Origin: Halorubrum aquaticum
Lineage (GTDB): Archaea; Halobacteriota; Halobacteria; Halobacteriales; Haloferacaceae
Direction: 5' to 3'
Assembly (NCBI RefSeq): GCF_900113615.1
Contig: NZ_FOPZ01000017.1
Coordinates: forward strand, 1 to 64,000
DNA length: 64,000 bases
Each line of letters begins with the position of its first letter. Positions within the stretch are counted from its first letter, which is position 1. The notes beneath the pieces are model-generated. The model did no database searches, was not told where the DNA came from, and saw only the letters and a list, made by a program, of their open reading frames with translations. This document shows positions 51,173-60,058 of this stretch, one piece after another. The translations under genes and the position numbers were made by a program.

Positions 51173-52555
51173 ATGACGGCAGGACCACCGATCGAGGAGA
51201 TCCACTTCGATGACGCACCGAACGTCGACTCCGTGCCCGGCCCGAAGAGCCGCGAGCTGTTGGAGAAACAGGAGCGGATCGACAGCAGCGCGGTGGCGTA
51301 CCCCGACGACATCCCCGTCGCGTTCGAGGAGGGGAAGGGCGCGACGATCCGCGACGCCGACGGCAACACCTACATCGACATGTTCGCCGGCATCGGCGTG
51401 TTGAACGTCGGCCACTCGAACCCGTACGTGCTGGAGGCGGTCAGAGAACAGACCGAGAAGCTCGTCCACACCGTCGACTTCCCGACCGAGGCGCGACTCG
51501 ACCTGATCGAGAAGCTCGACGAGATCGCGCCGGCCGGCCTCCAGGGCGAGAACCGGGTCGTCTTCGGCGGCCCGACCGGCAGCGACGCGGTCGAGGCCGC
51601 GATCAAGCTCGCGAAGTACAACACCGGCGGCGACGGGCTGATCGCCTTCCGCGGGAGCTACCACGGCGCGACCTCCGGCGCGATGGCGCTCACCTCGAAC
51701 AAGGGGTTCAAGGACGACTACACCCCCCTCATCCCCGACGTGGTCCACGCGAAGTACCCGTCGCCATTCATCGACCGCGAGGAGTCCGGCGACTCGTGTG
51801 CCCGCGCGCTCAAGGAGGTCGAGGAGATCATCGAGGACCCCTACGGCGGGCTCGCGAACCCCGCCGGCATCTTCGTCGAGCCCATCCAGGGCGAGGGCGG
51901 CGTCATCGTCCCGCCCGAGGGCTTCCTGAAGGGCCTCCGGGAGATCGCCACCGAGAACGACATCCCGCTGATGTTCGACGAGATCCAGAGCGGCATGGGC
52001 CGCTCGGGCCAGTGGTGGGCGAGCGAGTGGCACGGCGTCACGCCCGACATCATGACGACCGCGAAGGCGCTCGGCGGCGTCGGCTTCCCGCTGTCGGCGA
52101 CGATCTACCACGAGGACCTCGACACGTGGGACGCCGGCGGCCACGCCGGCACCTACCGCGGGCACGTCGTCGCGATGCGCGCCGGCACCCGCGCGATCGA
52201 GTACGTCCAGGAGCACGACCTGCTGGCACACGCCCGCGACCTCGGCGAGCACGTCCGCGGTCGGCTCCGAACCGCGACCGAGGGGAACGACCGGCTGGGC
52301 GAGGTCCGCGGCCGCGGGCTGTTCATCGGCGCGGAGTTCGTCGACGAGGACGGGAACCCCGACGGCGACGCGGTCGAGGCGATCCAGCAGTACTGCTTCG
52401 AGCACGGCGTCCTCGTCTGGACGGCCGGCCGCCACGGCAACGTCCTCCGCCTGTTGCCGCCGCTCGTGTTGACCCGCGATCTGGCCGACACCGCGGTGGA
52501 CGTGATCGTCGACGCGATCGACCACGTCACCGCGGAGACGGCCGCCTCGCGGTAG
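51173..52555 (+). CDS. Class III PLP aminotransferase (4-aminobutyrate/acetylornithine type)
   Basis: A 460-residue fold-type I aminotransferase. Motifs: [58 protein letters not shown], the Asp of PLP in [14 protein letters not shown] and the PLP Lys in [16 protein letters not shown]-terminal substrate Arg lies in [16 protein letters not shown], ornithine and diaminobutyrate aminotransferases share this signature, as do archaeal amino-acid racemases, so the substrate is open. An M20 amidohydrolase gene follows after 80 bases. Confidence 0.82.
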   Translation: MTAGPPIEEIHFDDAPNVDSVPGPKSRELLEKQERIDSSAVAYPDDIPVAFEEGKGATIRDADGNTYIDMFAGIGVLNVGHSNPYVLEAVREQTEKLVHTVDFPTEARLDLIEKLDEIAPAGLQGENRVVFGGPTGSDAVEAAIKLAKYNTGGDGLIAFRGSYHGATSGAMALTSNKGFKDDYTPLIPDVVHAKYPSPFIDREESGDSCARALKEVEEIIEDPYGGLANPAGIFVEPIQGEGGVIVPPEGFLKGLREIATENDIPLMFDEIQSGMGRSGQWWASEWHGVTPDIMTTAKALGGVGFPLSATIYHEDLDTWDAGGHAGTYRGHVVAMRAGTRAIEYVQEHDLLAHARDLGEHVRGRLRTATEGNDRLGEVRGRGLFIGAEFVDEDGNPDGDAVEAIQQYCFEHGVLVWTAGRHGNVLRLLPPLVLTRDLADTAVDVIVDAIDHVTAETAASR

Positions 52556-52601
52556 ACCGGGGAGCGTCTCCGGGAGTGCCGTCCCGCCCCGACTGAATCA
52601 C

Positions 52602-52608
52602 TTATATT
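52602..52608 (+). promoter_or_regulatory. TATA-like box (TTATATT)
   Basis: Lies 28-34 bases before the amidohydrolase ATG at 52636, so this gene has its own promoter despite following the aminotransferase closely. Confidence 0.6.
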
Positions 52609-52635
52609 CGTTCGCGGTATACCACCGAAGAACCA

Positions 52636-53916
52636 ATGTCTCACGACGTGCGGAACCGACTCTCGTCCATACGACGGGCGTTCCACAGACGTCCGGAGCC
52701 CGGCTGGTGTGAGTTCCGCACGACCGCCCGGATCGTCGAGGAGATCCGGCGGATCGGCGTCGACGACCTCGCGATCGGCCGGGAGGCGCTCTCCTCGGAA
52801 CACCGGATGGCCGTCCCGCCGGAGGAGACGCTCGCCGAGTGGCACGACCGGGCGGCGGCGGCGGGCGTCGCCCCCGAGATACTCGAACTGACCGCCGGCG
52901 GGCACACGGGTGCCGTCGCGACCGTGCGGAACGGCGAGGGGCCGACGGTCGGCCTGCGGGTCGACATGGACGGCGTCTCGATCCCGGAGTCGGAGGCGGC
53001 GGGCCACCGCCCCGCCGACGAGGGGTTCGGATCGGAACACGAGGGGTACATGCACGCCTGCGGGCACGACGCGCACGCCACGGTCGCGCTCGGGACGCTC
53101 GAGGCGGTGAAGGCGAGCGACTTCGAGGGGACCTTCCGGGTGTTCTTCCAGCCGGCCGAGGAGGTCGCCGGCGGGGGCAAGCCGCTGGCCGAGGGGGGCT
53201 ACGTCGACGACGTCGACGAGCTGCTCGCGTTCCACCTCGGGCTCGGCCGGCCGACGGGCACGGTCGTCGCGAACGCGACCCGGCCGCTCGCGATGGCACA
53301 CATCAACGCGACCTTCGAGGGGGCGAGCGCGCACGCCGGCAAGGAGCCGAGCGGCGGGACGAACGCGATGCAGGCGATGACGACGGCGGTACAGAACGCC
53401 TACGGGATCGCCCGCCACGGCGACGGGCTCACCCGGGTGAACTTCGGGCGCGTGGAGGGCGGGAGCGCGAGCAACGTGATCGCCGAGGAGATCACCCTCG
53501 ACGGCGAGGTCCGCGGCGAGACGACCGCGCTGATGGAGTACATGCGGACGGAGCTCGAGCGGGTCCTGTACGCGGCCGCGGAGCTCCACGAGTGCGACGT
53601 GGTGATCCGCCGGATCAGCGAGTCCATCCGGGTCGACGGCGACCCGACGCTCGCGGAACTCGTCGAGGGCGTGGCCCGGACCGTGCCGTCGATCGACGAG
53701 GTGGTTCCCGAGGCCCCGCTGGAGGCGAGCGAGGACGCGACGTTCCTGATGGACCGGGTCCACGGGAACGGCGGGCGGGCGCTGTACCTGATCGTCGGCG
53801 CGGACCACCCGACCAGCCACCACACGCCGACGTTCGACCTCGACGAACGGGCGCTCGACGTCGGCGTCGAGCTCCTGACCGAGGTCGTCTCCGCTTTGGG
53901 TGCGGACCGGTCGTAG
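52636..53916 (+). CDS. M20-family amidohydrolase (aminoacylase/IAA-hydrolase type)
   Basis: A 426-residue metallopeptidase-like enzyme. The zinc site is YMHACGHDAHATVALGTLEA with Cys/His, Glu is in VFFQPAEEVAGGGKPL, and the dimerisation-domain strand GASAHAGKEPSGGTNAMQA is present. It hydrolyses N-acyl amino acids or similar amides. The preceding class III aminotransferase suggests a route in which an acyl amine is released and then transaminated, but each has its own promoter. Substrate unknown. Confidence 0.9.
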   Translation: MSHDVRNRLSSIRRAFHRRPEPGWCEFRTTARIVEEIRRIGVDDLAIGREALSSEHRMAVPPEETLAEWHDRAAAAGVAPEILELTAGGHTGAVATVRNGEGPTVGLRVDMDGVSIPESEAAGHRPADEGFGSEHEGYMHACGHDAHATVALGTLEAVKASDFEGTFRVFFQPAEEVAGGGKPLAEGGYVDDVDELLAFHLGLGRPTGTVVANATRPLAMAHINATFEGASAHAGKEPSGGTNAMQAMTTAVQNAYGIARHGDGLTRVNFGRVEGGSASNVIAEEITLDGEVRGETTALMEYMRTELERVLYAAAELHECDVVIRRISESIRVDGDPTLAELVEGVARTVPSIDEVVPEAPLEASEDATFLMDRVHGNGGRALYLIVGADHPTSHHTPTFDLDERALDVGVELLTEVVSALGADRS

Positions 53917-53972
53917 GACGGACGACTTCACCGACCACAACCATTAATCCGCTGAGCCCCCGGTTTTCGGGT

Positions 53973-54626
53973 ATGTCCCAGGACGAGCTGCCCCCGTCGC
54001 TCGAAACGGCGGCGGACGCCGACCGACCTCGCGGGATCTTGACTCCCTCGGACCGCGATTTCCTCCTCGGTCGCAAGACCGACTACACCGAGCACTCGAA
54101 AAAACAGAAGCGCAACCGGATCCGCCGGCGAGTCAGGAACGCGGTCCTCGATTTCAGCATCCTGTACGAGTGTTTGGAGGACCGCGACCGGAAGACCGTC
54201 TTCGATCCCGACGACGAGGACCGTGAGGCGTACACGCGGGGGATAACCGACATGCTCGCGTTCCTCCATCTGGGGACGATGGGATACGTCACCCCGTTCA
54301 AGGACATGCTCTCGGAGGGCGTCGCCAAGTCCGAACAGCGGCTCGCGGGATCGGACTACCGGATGGTCCGCGTCGAGTTCAACGTCGATCCCGTCGGGCA
54401 GATCGACGTCGACGAGGTGATAGCGAAGATCGAGGACGACGAGTTCGAGCGGATAACCGACGAGGAGCTTCGAGCGTTCGTCCGTCTGCTGTCGATGTCC
54501 GAGGAGTTCACGCCCGACGACGTTCGCGACGGACTCAAAGCGCGCGTCGACGAGTTCGCCACGGAGCTCCGCGAGAGCGAGGAGCAGCGTGACAGGGCCG
54601 TCGAGGAGCTGACGAAGGGGGACTGA
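53973..54626 (+). CDS. Conserved haloarchaeal protein of unknown function
   Basis: A 217-residue charged, soluble protein. The N-terminal signature is RGILTPSDRDFLLGRKTDYTE, followed by a very basic stretch (KKQKRNRIRRRVRNAVLDFS) that could contact nucleic acid. The rest is helical (ADMLAFLHL-like, then AKIEDDEFERITDEELRAFV) and ends in a coiled coil (ELRESEEQRDRAVEELTK). Similar proteins occur repeatedly in haloarchaeal genomes and I do not know a function. No signal or membrane helix. Longer frame upstream lies in the amidohydrolase and is spurious. Confidence 0.6.
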   Translation: MSQDELPPSLETAADADRPRGILTPSDRDFLLGRKTDYTEHSKKQKRNRIRRRVRNAVLDFSILYECLEDRDRKTVFDPDDEDREAYTRGITDMLAFLHLGTMGYVTPFKDMLSEGVAKSEQRLAGSDYRMVRVEFNVDPVGQIDVDEVIAKIEDDEFERITDEELRAFVRLLSMSEEFTPDDVRDGLKARVDEFATELRESEEQRDRAVEELTKGD

Positions 54627-54683
54627 CGGCGAAGTTTGGCTTCGCTCTCCCGGGGTCGGTTCCGGGAACGCGAGTCACCTGAA

Positions 54684-54691
54684 CTTTTATC
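54684..54691 (+). promoter_or_regulatory. TATA-like box (CTTTTATC)
   Basis: Lies 24-31 bases before the AOR ATG at 54715, a leaderless arrangement. Confidence 0.6.
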
Positions 54692-54714
54692 GCCCGGCCG
54701 TCGTAGGGATCGGT

Positions 54715-56436
54715 ATGAAACACGCACAGGGGGAACTCCTCTCGATCGACCTGACGGACAGGACGGTCACGGCGGAGCCGATCGACGACGTGCTCTCGGA
54801 GTTCATCGGTGGACGAGGGCTCAACACCCGGCTCGCCTACGAGCGGATCCCGTTCGACGCCGACCCGCTCGGCCCGGAGAACCGGATCTACTTCTCGACG
54901 GGACCGATGCAGTACTCCACGACCTCGTACACGGGGCGCATGGCGGCGACGAGCGTCTCGCCGCTCACGAACGGGATGTTCTCCTCGAACGCGGGCGGGT
55001 TCCTCTCGCGGAACTTCACCGGAGCGGGCTACGCCGCCGTCGAGATCGTCGGCGCGAGCGACGAACTGCTCGCGCTCCACGTCCGCGAGGCCGACGAGGA
55101 CGGCACGCCGGTCGTCGAGTTCGAGGAGGTCCCGGAGCTCGAGCAGGCGGAGGTCCCGGCGGTGTCGGAGTACGTCGAGACGGAGCGCGATCTGGAGGCC
55201 GAACACCTGGCGTGTATCGGTCCGGCGGGCGAGAACGGCGTCCGCTTCGCGTCGATCATGACCTCGGAGACGCGCGCGTTCGGTCGGGGCGGGCTGGGGG
55301 CCGTCCTCGGCGCGAAGGGCGTGAAGGCGCTCACGTTCGACGGCGACGCCGACGCCGAGATCGAACTCGACTGGCCCGACGACGCCGGGGAGGTCCACCG
55401 GGAGGCGGCGACGTCGGACTCGATCATGAAACGCCAGGGGACCACGAGCGTGACCGAGCTCTCGAACGCGATGGACGCGCTCCCCTCCTACTACTTCTCC
55501 GAGCAGTCCTTCGAGGGCGTCGAGGGGATCTCCGGCGACCGCGTCGAGGAGAAGAAGTACAAGAAGGGGACCTGCTCGAACTGCGCGTTCGCGTGCAAGC
55601 TGCCGACCCGCGACGAGGAGCGCGGCATCGAGACCGAGGGTCCGGAGTTCGAGACCGTGATGGCGTTCGGCAGCAACGCCGGCGTCGACGAGATGGTCGA
55701 CGTGATGGCGGCCAACCAGCTCTGTGACGAGCTCGGCATGGACACCATCTCCTGTGGCAACGTGGTCTCGATGTTCCTCGAGAGCGAGGACGAGTTCGGC
55801 AACGCCGAGCTCGCCCGCTCCGTGGTCGAGCAGATCGCCTACCGCGAGGGCGTCGGCGACACGCTCGCGGAGGGGATCCACCGGGCCCACGAGGAGTTCG
55901 GCGCGGAAGACTGGACGGTGAAGGGGATGACCTTCTCGGCACACGACGGCCGGTCGCTCAACGGCCAGGGGCTCGCGTTCGCGACCTCGAACCGCGGAGC
56001 CGACCACATGTACGCGGAGTTCTACCCGTACGAGTACCCGCTCGTGAGCAAGGAGGACGCCTTCGAGCCGAACGGACTGGACGGGAAGCCGCCGAAGATC
56101 GTCGAGAAGGAGAACCGTAACGCGATCCTCGACTCCGCGGTCATCTGTAAGTTCTCCCGGGGTGTCGTCACCGACGAGCGGCTGGCGGCGCTGCTCGACG
56201 CCGACTACGCGGACCTCGTCGACACCGGCGGCCGGGTCGTCGAGATGGAGCGCGCGTTCAACAACGCCCGCGGCTTCGACCGCGGCGACGACACGCTCCC
56301 GTACGTCGACCAGATCGAGGCGTTCGACGAGGGGCTCTCGGAGTACTACGAGATCCGCGACTGGAACGACGACGGGACGGTTCCGGGGTACGACGACGGC
56401 GTCGTCGACCGCTCCGCCGGGACGGCGGACGACTGA
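54715..56436 (+). CDS. aor: Aldehyde ferredoxin oxidoreductase (intact cluster cysteines)
   Basis: A 573-residue tungsten-pterin enzyme that oxidises aldehydes to acids with ferredoxin. It has pterin motifs FIGGRGLNTRLAYERI, SPLTNGMFSSNAGGFLSRN and AFGRGGLGAVLGAKGVKAL. The [4Fe-4S] ligands are GTCSNCAFACK (about residues 285-292) plus Cys in SAVICKFSRG. The usual GPEFET Glu and DELGMDTISCGN are also present. It is the intact counterpart of the Cys-less paralogue at 25.3 kb. Monocistronic with its own promoter. Confidence 0.93.
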   Translation: MKHAQGELLSIDLTDRTVTAEPIDDVLSEFIGGRGLNTRLAYERIPFDADPLGPENRIYFSTGPMQYSTTSYTGRMAATSVSPLTNGMFSSNAGGFLSRNFTGAGYAAVEIVGASDELLALHVREADEDGTPVVEFEEVPELEQAEVPAVSEYVETERDLEAEHLACIGPAGENGVRFASIMTSETRAFGRGGLGAVLGAKGVKALTFDGDADAEIELDWPDDAGEVHREAATSDSIMKRQGTTSVTELSNAMDALPSYYFSEQSFEGVEGISGDRVEEKKYKKGTCSNCAFACKLPTRDEERGIETEGPEFETVMAFGSNAGVDEMVDVMAANQLCDELGMDTISCGNVVSMFLESEDEFGNAELARSVVEQIAYREGVGDTLAEGIHRAHEEFGAEDWTVKGMTFSAHDGRSLNGQGLAFATSNRGADHMYAEFYPYEYPLVSKEDAFEPNGLDGKPPKIVEKENRNAILDSAVICKFSRGVVTDERLAALLDADYADLVDTGGRVVEMERAFNNARGFDRGDDTLPYVDQIEAFDEGLSEYYEIRDWNDDGTVPGYDDGVVDRSAGTADD

Positions 56437-56454
56437 ACGCGACCCGACCCTTCT

Positions 56455-57999
56455 TCACGCCAGCCCGTCGGTGACGGCACTCGCGGAGTCGACGCCGCGG
56501 AACTCGAAGCGAGCGCCGACCTCGCCGTCGCCGAGCGAGACGGACCACCCGTGTGCGTCGGCCACCTCGGAGACGATCTTCAGTCCGAACCCGGTCCCGT
56601 CGGGATCGGTCGAGACCCCCGCCGAGAACACGTCCTCCCGGAACTCCTCCGGGATTCCCGGGCCGTCGTCGGCGAGGTAGAAACCGGTTCCGTCCGCGAG
56701 CGCGCCGACCTCGATCGCGACCGCGTCGCCGCCGTGGATGACGGCGTTGGCGATCAGGTTCTCGAGGGCCTGCCGCAGCCGGCTCCGGTCGGCCCGGAAG
56801 CGTAGGTCCTCGCCGACGACGAGCGAGGCGTCCGCGGTGTCGACGTTCTCCCAACACTCCTCGGCGATGCCCGAGAGCGTCACCGGCTCCGTCACGTCGA
56901 TCGCCTCGCCCTGTCTGGCGAGTGCCAGCATGTCCTCGACGAGCGCGTCCATCCGATCGAGCGACCGGGCCACGGTGTCGATCTCTCCCGGCCGCTCGCC
57001 CGCCTCCTCGAGCCGGTCGCGAACCATGTCGAGGTTCCCGCGCGCGACGTTGAGCGGGTTCCGAAGGTCGTGTGAGACGAGGCCGGCGAACTCCTCGAGC
57101 CGGTCGCGCTCCCGGGCGATCTCGTCCTCGCGCACCCGGAGCTGGCGTTCGCGCTCGATCCGGACGAACACCATCGTCACGGTCGCCGCCCAGAGGCGTG
57201 CGACGGCGAGGTCCGACTCGTCGAAGGCGTCCCGCCGCGTGGCCCCGATGTCGATGACGCCGTAGCGGCCGAGCGGGAGGACGAGCTCGCTCCGGATGGG
57301 CGAGTCGGGGTTGTATCGGTCCGGCTCCGCGTGGGTGTCGGCGACGTACTCCGGGTTTCCGGACTCGAACACCTTCCAGGAGATGCTCGGATCGTCGGCG
57401 GTGAATCGCGGGTGATCGCCGATGAGCTCGTCGGCGGCGTCAGTCCACGCGACCGGTTCGAGCGCGTCCGCCTTCTCGTCGTACAGCCAGAGCGCCGCGA
57501 TCGGGTGTCCGAGGACGTCCTCGACGTACTCGACCGCCGCCTCCGCGGCGAGCACCCGGTCGGTCGTCTTCAGCAGGTCCTGTGTCGCCTCCTGTAACGC
57601 CTCCAGCGTCCGCGTTCGACGGTGGAGCTCCGCCCGGTTCTCGCGGCGCTCCCTGACGTCGACCATCGTGGCGACCAGGTACGTCTCGCCGGCCCGTTCG
57701 AACGGCCCGAGACTGACCGTCACCGGGACCTCGCTCCCGTCGGCTCGGCGGGCGACCAGTTCGAGGCTCGCCGCCATCGACCGCGGCTCGGGATCGGTCA
57801 CGTACCGCTCGAGGTCCTCGCCCGAGGAGCCGCCGTACGGGTCATACAGAAGGGATCCGACGCTCGAACCCTCCAGTTCAGCGGGGTCGTACCCGAGCAC
57901 CGTCTCGACGCGGTCGTTGCCGGCGCGGACGACGCCGTCGGTGTCGATCACCACGACCGGGTCGGGAAGCCCGTCGAGCGCCTCGGGGAATCGGTCCAT
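56455..57999 (-). CDS. PAS-GAF histidine kinase
   Basis: A 514-residue cytoplasmic kinase. PAS domain about 1-125 (LPDPVVVIDTDGVVRAGND, GYDPAELEGSSV), a GAF domain about 150-300 (VLGHPIAALWLYDEKADALE, RSELVLPLGRYGVIDIGATRRD), then H-box LVSHDLRNPLNVARGN, N-box NLIANAVIHGGDAVAI and G boxes DDGPGIPEEF and GTGFGLKIVSEV. It probably senses a redox or light-linked ligand in GAF/PAS; no chromophore Cys is evident. Its start lies two bases after the DUF5806 stop, so they are an operon. Confidence 0.9.
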   Translation of the reverse strand: MDRFPEALDGLPDPVVVIDTDGVVRAGNDRVETVLGYDPAELEGSSVGSLLYDPYGGSSGEDLERYVTDPEPRSMAASLELVARRADGSEVPVTVSLGPFERAGETYLVATMVDVRERRENRAELHRRTRTLEALQEATQDLLKTTDRVLAAEAAVEYVEDVLGHPIAALWLYDEKADALEPVAWTDAADELIGDHPRFTADDPSISWKVFESGNPEYVADTHAEPDRYNPDSPIRSELVLPLGRYGVIDIGATRRDAFDESDLAVARLWAATVTMVFVRIERERQLRVREDEIARERDRLEEFAGLVSHDLRNPLNVARGNLDMVRDRLEEAGERPGEIDTVARSLDRMDALVEDMLALARQGEAIDVTEPVTLSGIAEECWENVDTADASLVVGEDLRFRADRSRLRQALENLIANAVIHGGDAVAIEVGALADGTGFYLADDGPGIPEEFREDVFSAGVSTDPDGTGFGLKIVSEVADAHGWSVSLGDGEVGARFEFRGVDSASAVTDGLA

Positions 58000-58001
58000 C
58001 G

Positions 58002-58862
58002 CTACTCCTCCGTCGGCTCGTGGACGTGACCGCACTCCGGACAACGGACCTCCTCGCCGCGGAGGTCCGCCGAGGAGGCGCGGACCTCGCGCATCACCTC
58101 GCTGATCCGGTCTTCGGCCTCCAGCTCGTCGGCGACGGCGAGGTCGACGCCCTCGACCTCCAGGAGGAACTTCGCGACCTCCGTCACCTCGTACATCATC
58201 TCGTCCAAGTCCTCCGCGGTGAAGAATCCCGACATCGCGCCGTAGAGGAACGTCGCGCCCGCCTTCGTCACCTTCTCCTCGAAGGAGTACCGCGCCTGGT
58301 TGACCGCCTGCGGCGTGTAGGTGTCCGTCATGAAGGGGACGAGTTCGGGGAGGTTCTCGCCGATCTTCGTCATCTCGACGCCGGTCTCGGTGCGGAAGTC
58401 CGCACAGAGCCGCGCGATCGCCCACTCGCGGGCCGTGATGTACGTCCGGTCCCGAAGGAACTCGTTGACGCGCTCGTAGCGCGCGCCGTCCATCTTCTTG
58501 AACCGCTCGTACTTGCGCACGTCTCGAGGAACGCCCTCGGCATCGGCGTCGGCGGCGTCGCTGTCGACATCGGCGTCGGCGGCGTCGCTGTCGACATCGG
58601 CGTCGCTGTCGACATCGGCGCCGGCGTGGTCCTCGGCGGCGGTGTCGGCGGCGTGGCCGCCGGTGTCGCTATCGGCGGCGTCGGTATCGGAACCGCCGTT
58701 GCCGACCGCGTCGTCGGCAGCGTCGCCACCGGCGGACGCAGCGGCATCGGCTCCGGAGTCGTCGACGTCGGCAGTGACTCCGTCCCCGTCGCCGCGGTCG
58801 CCCGGATCTGTCGCCCCGTCGTCCGTCGGGGCGTCGGCCGGGGAGCCGGAAGGATCGGTCAT
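58002..58862 (-). CDS. DUF5806-like haloarchaeal protein with repetitive acidic N terminus
   Basis: A 286-residue soluble protein. Residues 1-105 are low-complexity Asp/Ala/Gly/Val, with perfect 9-residue-type repeats (DADVDSDAA) encoded by a 27-bp tandem repeat. The rest is a conserved domain I recall as DUF5806 (KYERFKKMDGARYERVNEFL, EWAIARLCADFRTETGVEMT, ENLPELVPFMTDTYTPQAVN). It ends with a potential zinc ribbon half (CPECGHVHEPTEE). First gene of an operon with the PAS-GAF kinase; a signalling link is plausible but unproven. Confidence 0.7.
   Translation of the reverse strand: MTDPSGSPADAPTDDGATDPGDRGDGDGVTADVDDSGADAAASAGGDAADDAVGNGGSDTDAADSDTGGHAADTAAEDHAGADVDSDADVDSDAADADVDSDAADADAEGVPRDVRKYERFKKMDGARYERVNEFLRDRTYITAREWAIARLCADFRTETGVEMTKIGENLPELVPFMTDTYTPQAVNQARYSFEEKVTKAGATFLYGAMSGFFTAEDLDEMMYEVTEVAKFLLEVEGVDLAVADELEAEDRISEVMREVRASSADLRGEEVRCPECGHVHEPTEE
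58541..58612. repeat. 27-bp in-frame tandem repeat in the DUF5806-like gene
   Basis: Two exact 27-bp copies (58541-58567, 58568-58594) and an 18-bp shortened one (58595-58612) encode Asp/Ser/Ala/Val repeats. Lengths are multiples of three, so the frame is kept. Confidence 0.95.
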
Positions 58863-59063
58863 GCTCGACCACACTCGACGGGCGGATGAAAGGGTTGTGG
58901 GTGGCGTCGAACGATCCCCGTCGTGGTCGGCGGATCCCACCCGCCACCCCGGGGGAGACGGGGGCGTTGCGATGCTCGCGGCGGCGCCCGCGGAGGTGTG
59001 CTCGGACGCGGCGGCGATCCCGCACGGCGAACCCTTTTGAGACCGGCGCGCGAGGTGAGGGGC

Positions 59064-59432
59064 ATGAAGGTGCTCTGTGGGATCGGCGGAAGCGACGACT
59101 CGCTCCGAGCGCTCGAGCGGACGGTCGACCGCGCGGCCGTCGCCGGCGACGAACTCACCGTCGCGGTCGTGGAGAACCCGAACTCCGAGGTCGCCGTCGA
59201 GGAGGTCACGAAGCGGGCCGAGGAGGCGATAGCGGACGCCGGGATCGACGCGGAGGTCCGACACCTCGAGGGCGACCCCGGAAGTCGGCTCGTGGACGTC
59301 GCCGAACGCGAGGGGTTCGACGAGATCGTCCTCGGCGGGGGACAGACGAGCCCGATGGGAAAGATCACCATCGGACCGATCGCCGAGTTCGTCCTGTTGA
59401 ACAGCATGACGTCGGTCACGTTGGTCAGATGA
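59064..59432 (+). CDS. Small universal stress protein
   Basis: A 122-residue USP domain. It starts MKVLCGIGGSDDSLRALERT and has EGDPGSRLVDVAEREGFDEIVLGGG. The C-terminal loop QTSPMGKITIGPIAEFVL replaces the usual G-x2-G-x9-GS(T) pattern, so ATP binding is doubtful. Its stop overlaps the next ATG by four bases; the two are coupled. Likely cytoplasmic dimer. Confidence 0.85.
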   Translation: MKVLCGIGGSDDSLRALERTVDRAAVAGDELTVAVVENPNSEVAVEEVTKRAEEAIADAGIDAEVRHLEGDPGSRLVDVAEREGFDEIVLGGGQTSPMGKITIGPIAEFVLLNSMTSVTLVR

Positions 59433-59977
59433 ACGACCGCCGATACCCGGAGACGGCCGCCGAACGGTTCGAACCGCCTCCGATCGCGTTCACCGACCGG
59501 GAGGACCGGGAGGTCGAGATACGCGCCTACGACGGGGCCGAGGGGACCGAGGAGGCGCTGGTGGCGATGTACACCGCGTTCGACCCGTCGGACCGCGCAC
59601 AGGGGATCCCGCCGGGCGGGGAGACGCGGATCCGGACGTGGCTCGAGGCGATCCTCACGGACGACTGCCTCAACGTGGTCGCCTGGTGTGACGACGAGGT
59701 GGCGGGCCACGCGACACTCGTCCCCGACGACGACGCCTACGAGCTCGCGATATTCGTCCACCAGACGTATCAGGAGGCCGGGATCGGAACCCGTCTCATC
59801 CGCGGCCTGCTCGGCCACGGACAGGCCGAGGGCGTGGAGAAGGTCTGGCTCACCGTCGAGCGGTGGAACCGAGCGGCGGTGTCGCTCTACGAGAAGATCG
59901 GCTTCGAGACCTCCAACGCCGAGAGCTTCGAGCTGGAGATGGCGCTCCGGTTGAACGAGTCGGCGGACGAGGAGTAG
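59429..59977 (+). CDS. GNAT acetyltransferase
   Basis: A 182-residue GNAT protein. The fold core is AGHATLVPDDDAYELAIFVH, followed by the acetyl-CoA loop TYQEAGIGTRLIRGLLGHGQ and VERWNRAAVSLYEKIGFETSN. It starts in an ATGA overlap with the UspA gene, hinting at stress-linked regulation. USP-acetyltransferase pairs exist elsewhere, but the target here is unknown. Its last codons (ESADEE) lie in a 29-bp tandem duplication. Confidence 0.85.
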   Translation: MNDRRYPETAAERFEPPPIAFTDREDREVEIRAYDGAEGTEEALVAMYTAFDPSDRAQGIPPGGETRIRTWLEAILTDDCLNVVAWCDDEVAGHATLVPDDDAYELAIFVHQTYQEAGIGTRLIRGLLGHGQAEGVEKVWLTVERWNRAAVSLYEKIGFETSNAESFELEMALRLNESADEE

Positions 59978-60004
59978 GCGACGGAGAGTCGGCGGACGAG
60001 CAGT
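59957..60004. repeat. 29-bp-period tandem duplication across a stop codon
   Basis: GAGTCGGCGGACGAG occurs at 59957 and again at 59986; the following bases are similar (GAGTAG, CAGTGA). The first copy holds the last codons and stop of the acetyltransferase; the second is outside the gene. Confidence 0.8.
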
Positions 60005-60058
60005 GACGCGTCCGCTCCGGTGAGCCACGCTTTTGGTTCGCGCCGCGGATCCCTTCGC

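Noticed and set aside
50474-52525. A 683-residue minus-strand frame opposite the aminotransferase
   Set aside because: The plus strand has full aminotransferase motifs; the shadow is Arg/Val/Asp-rich without motifs.
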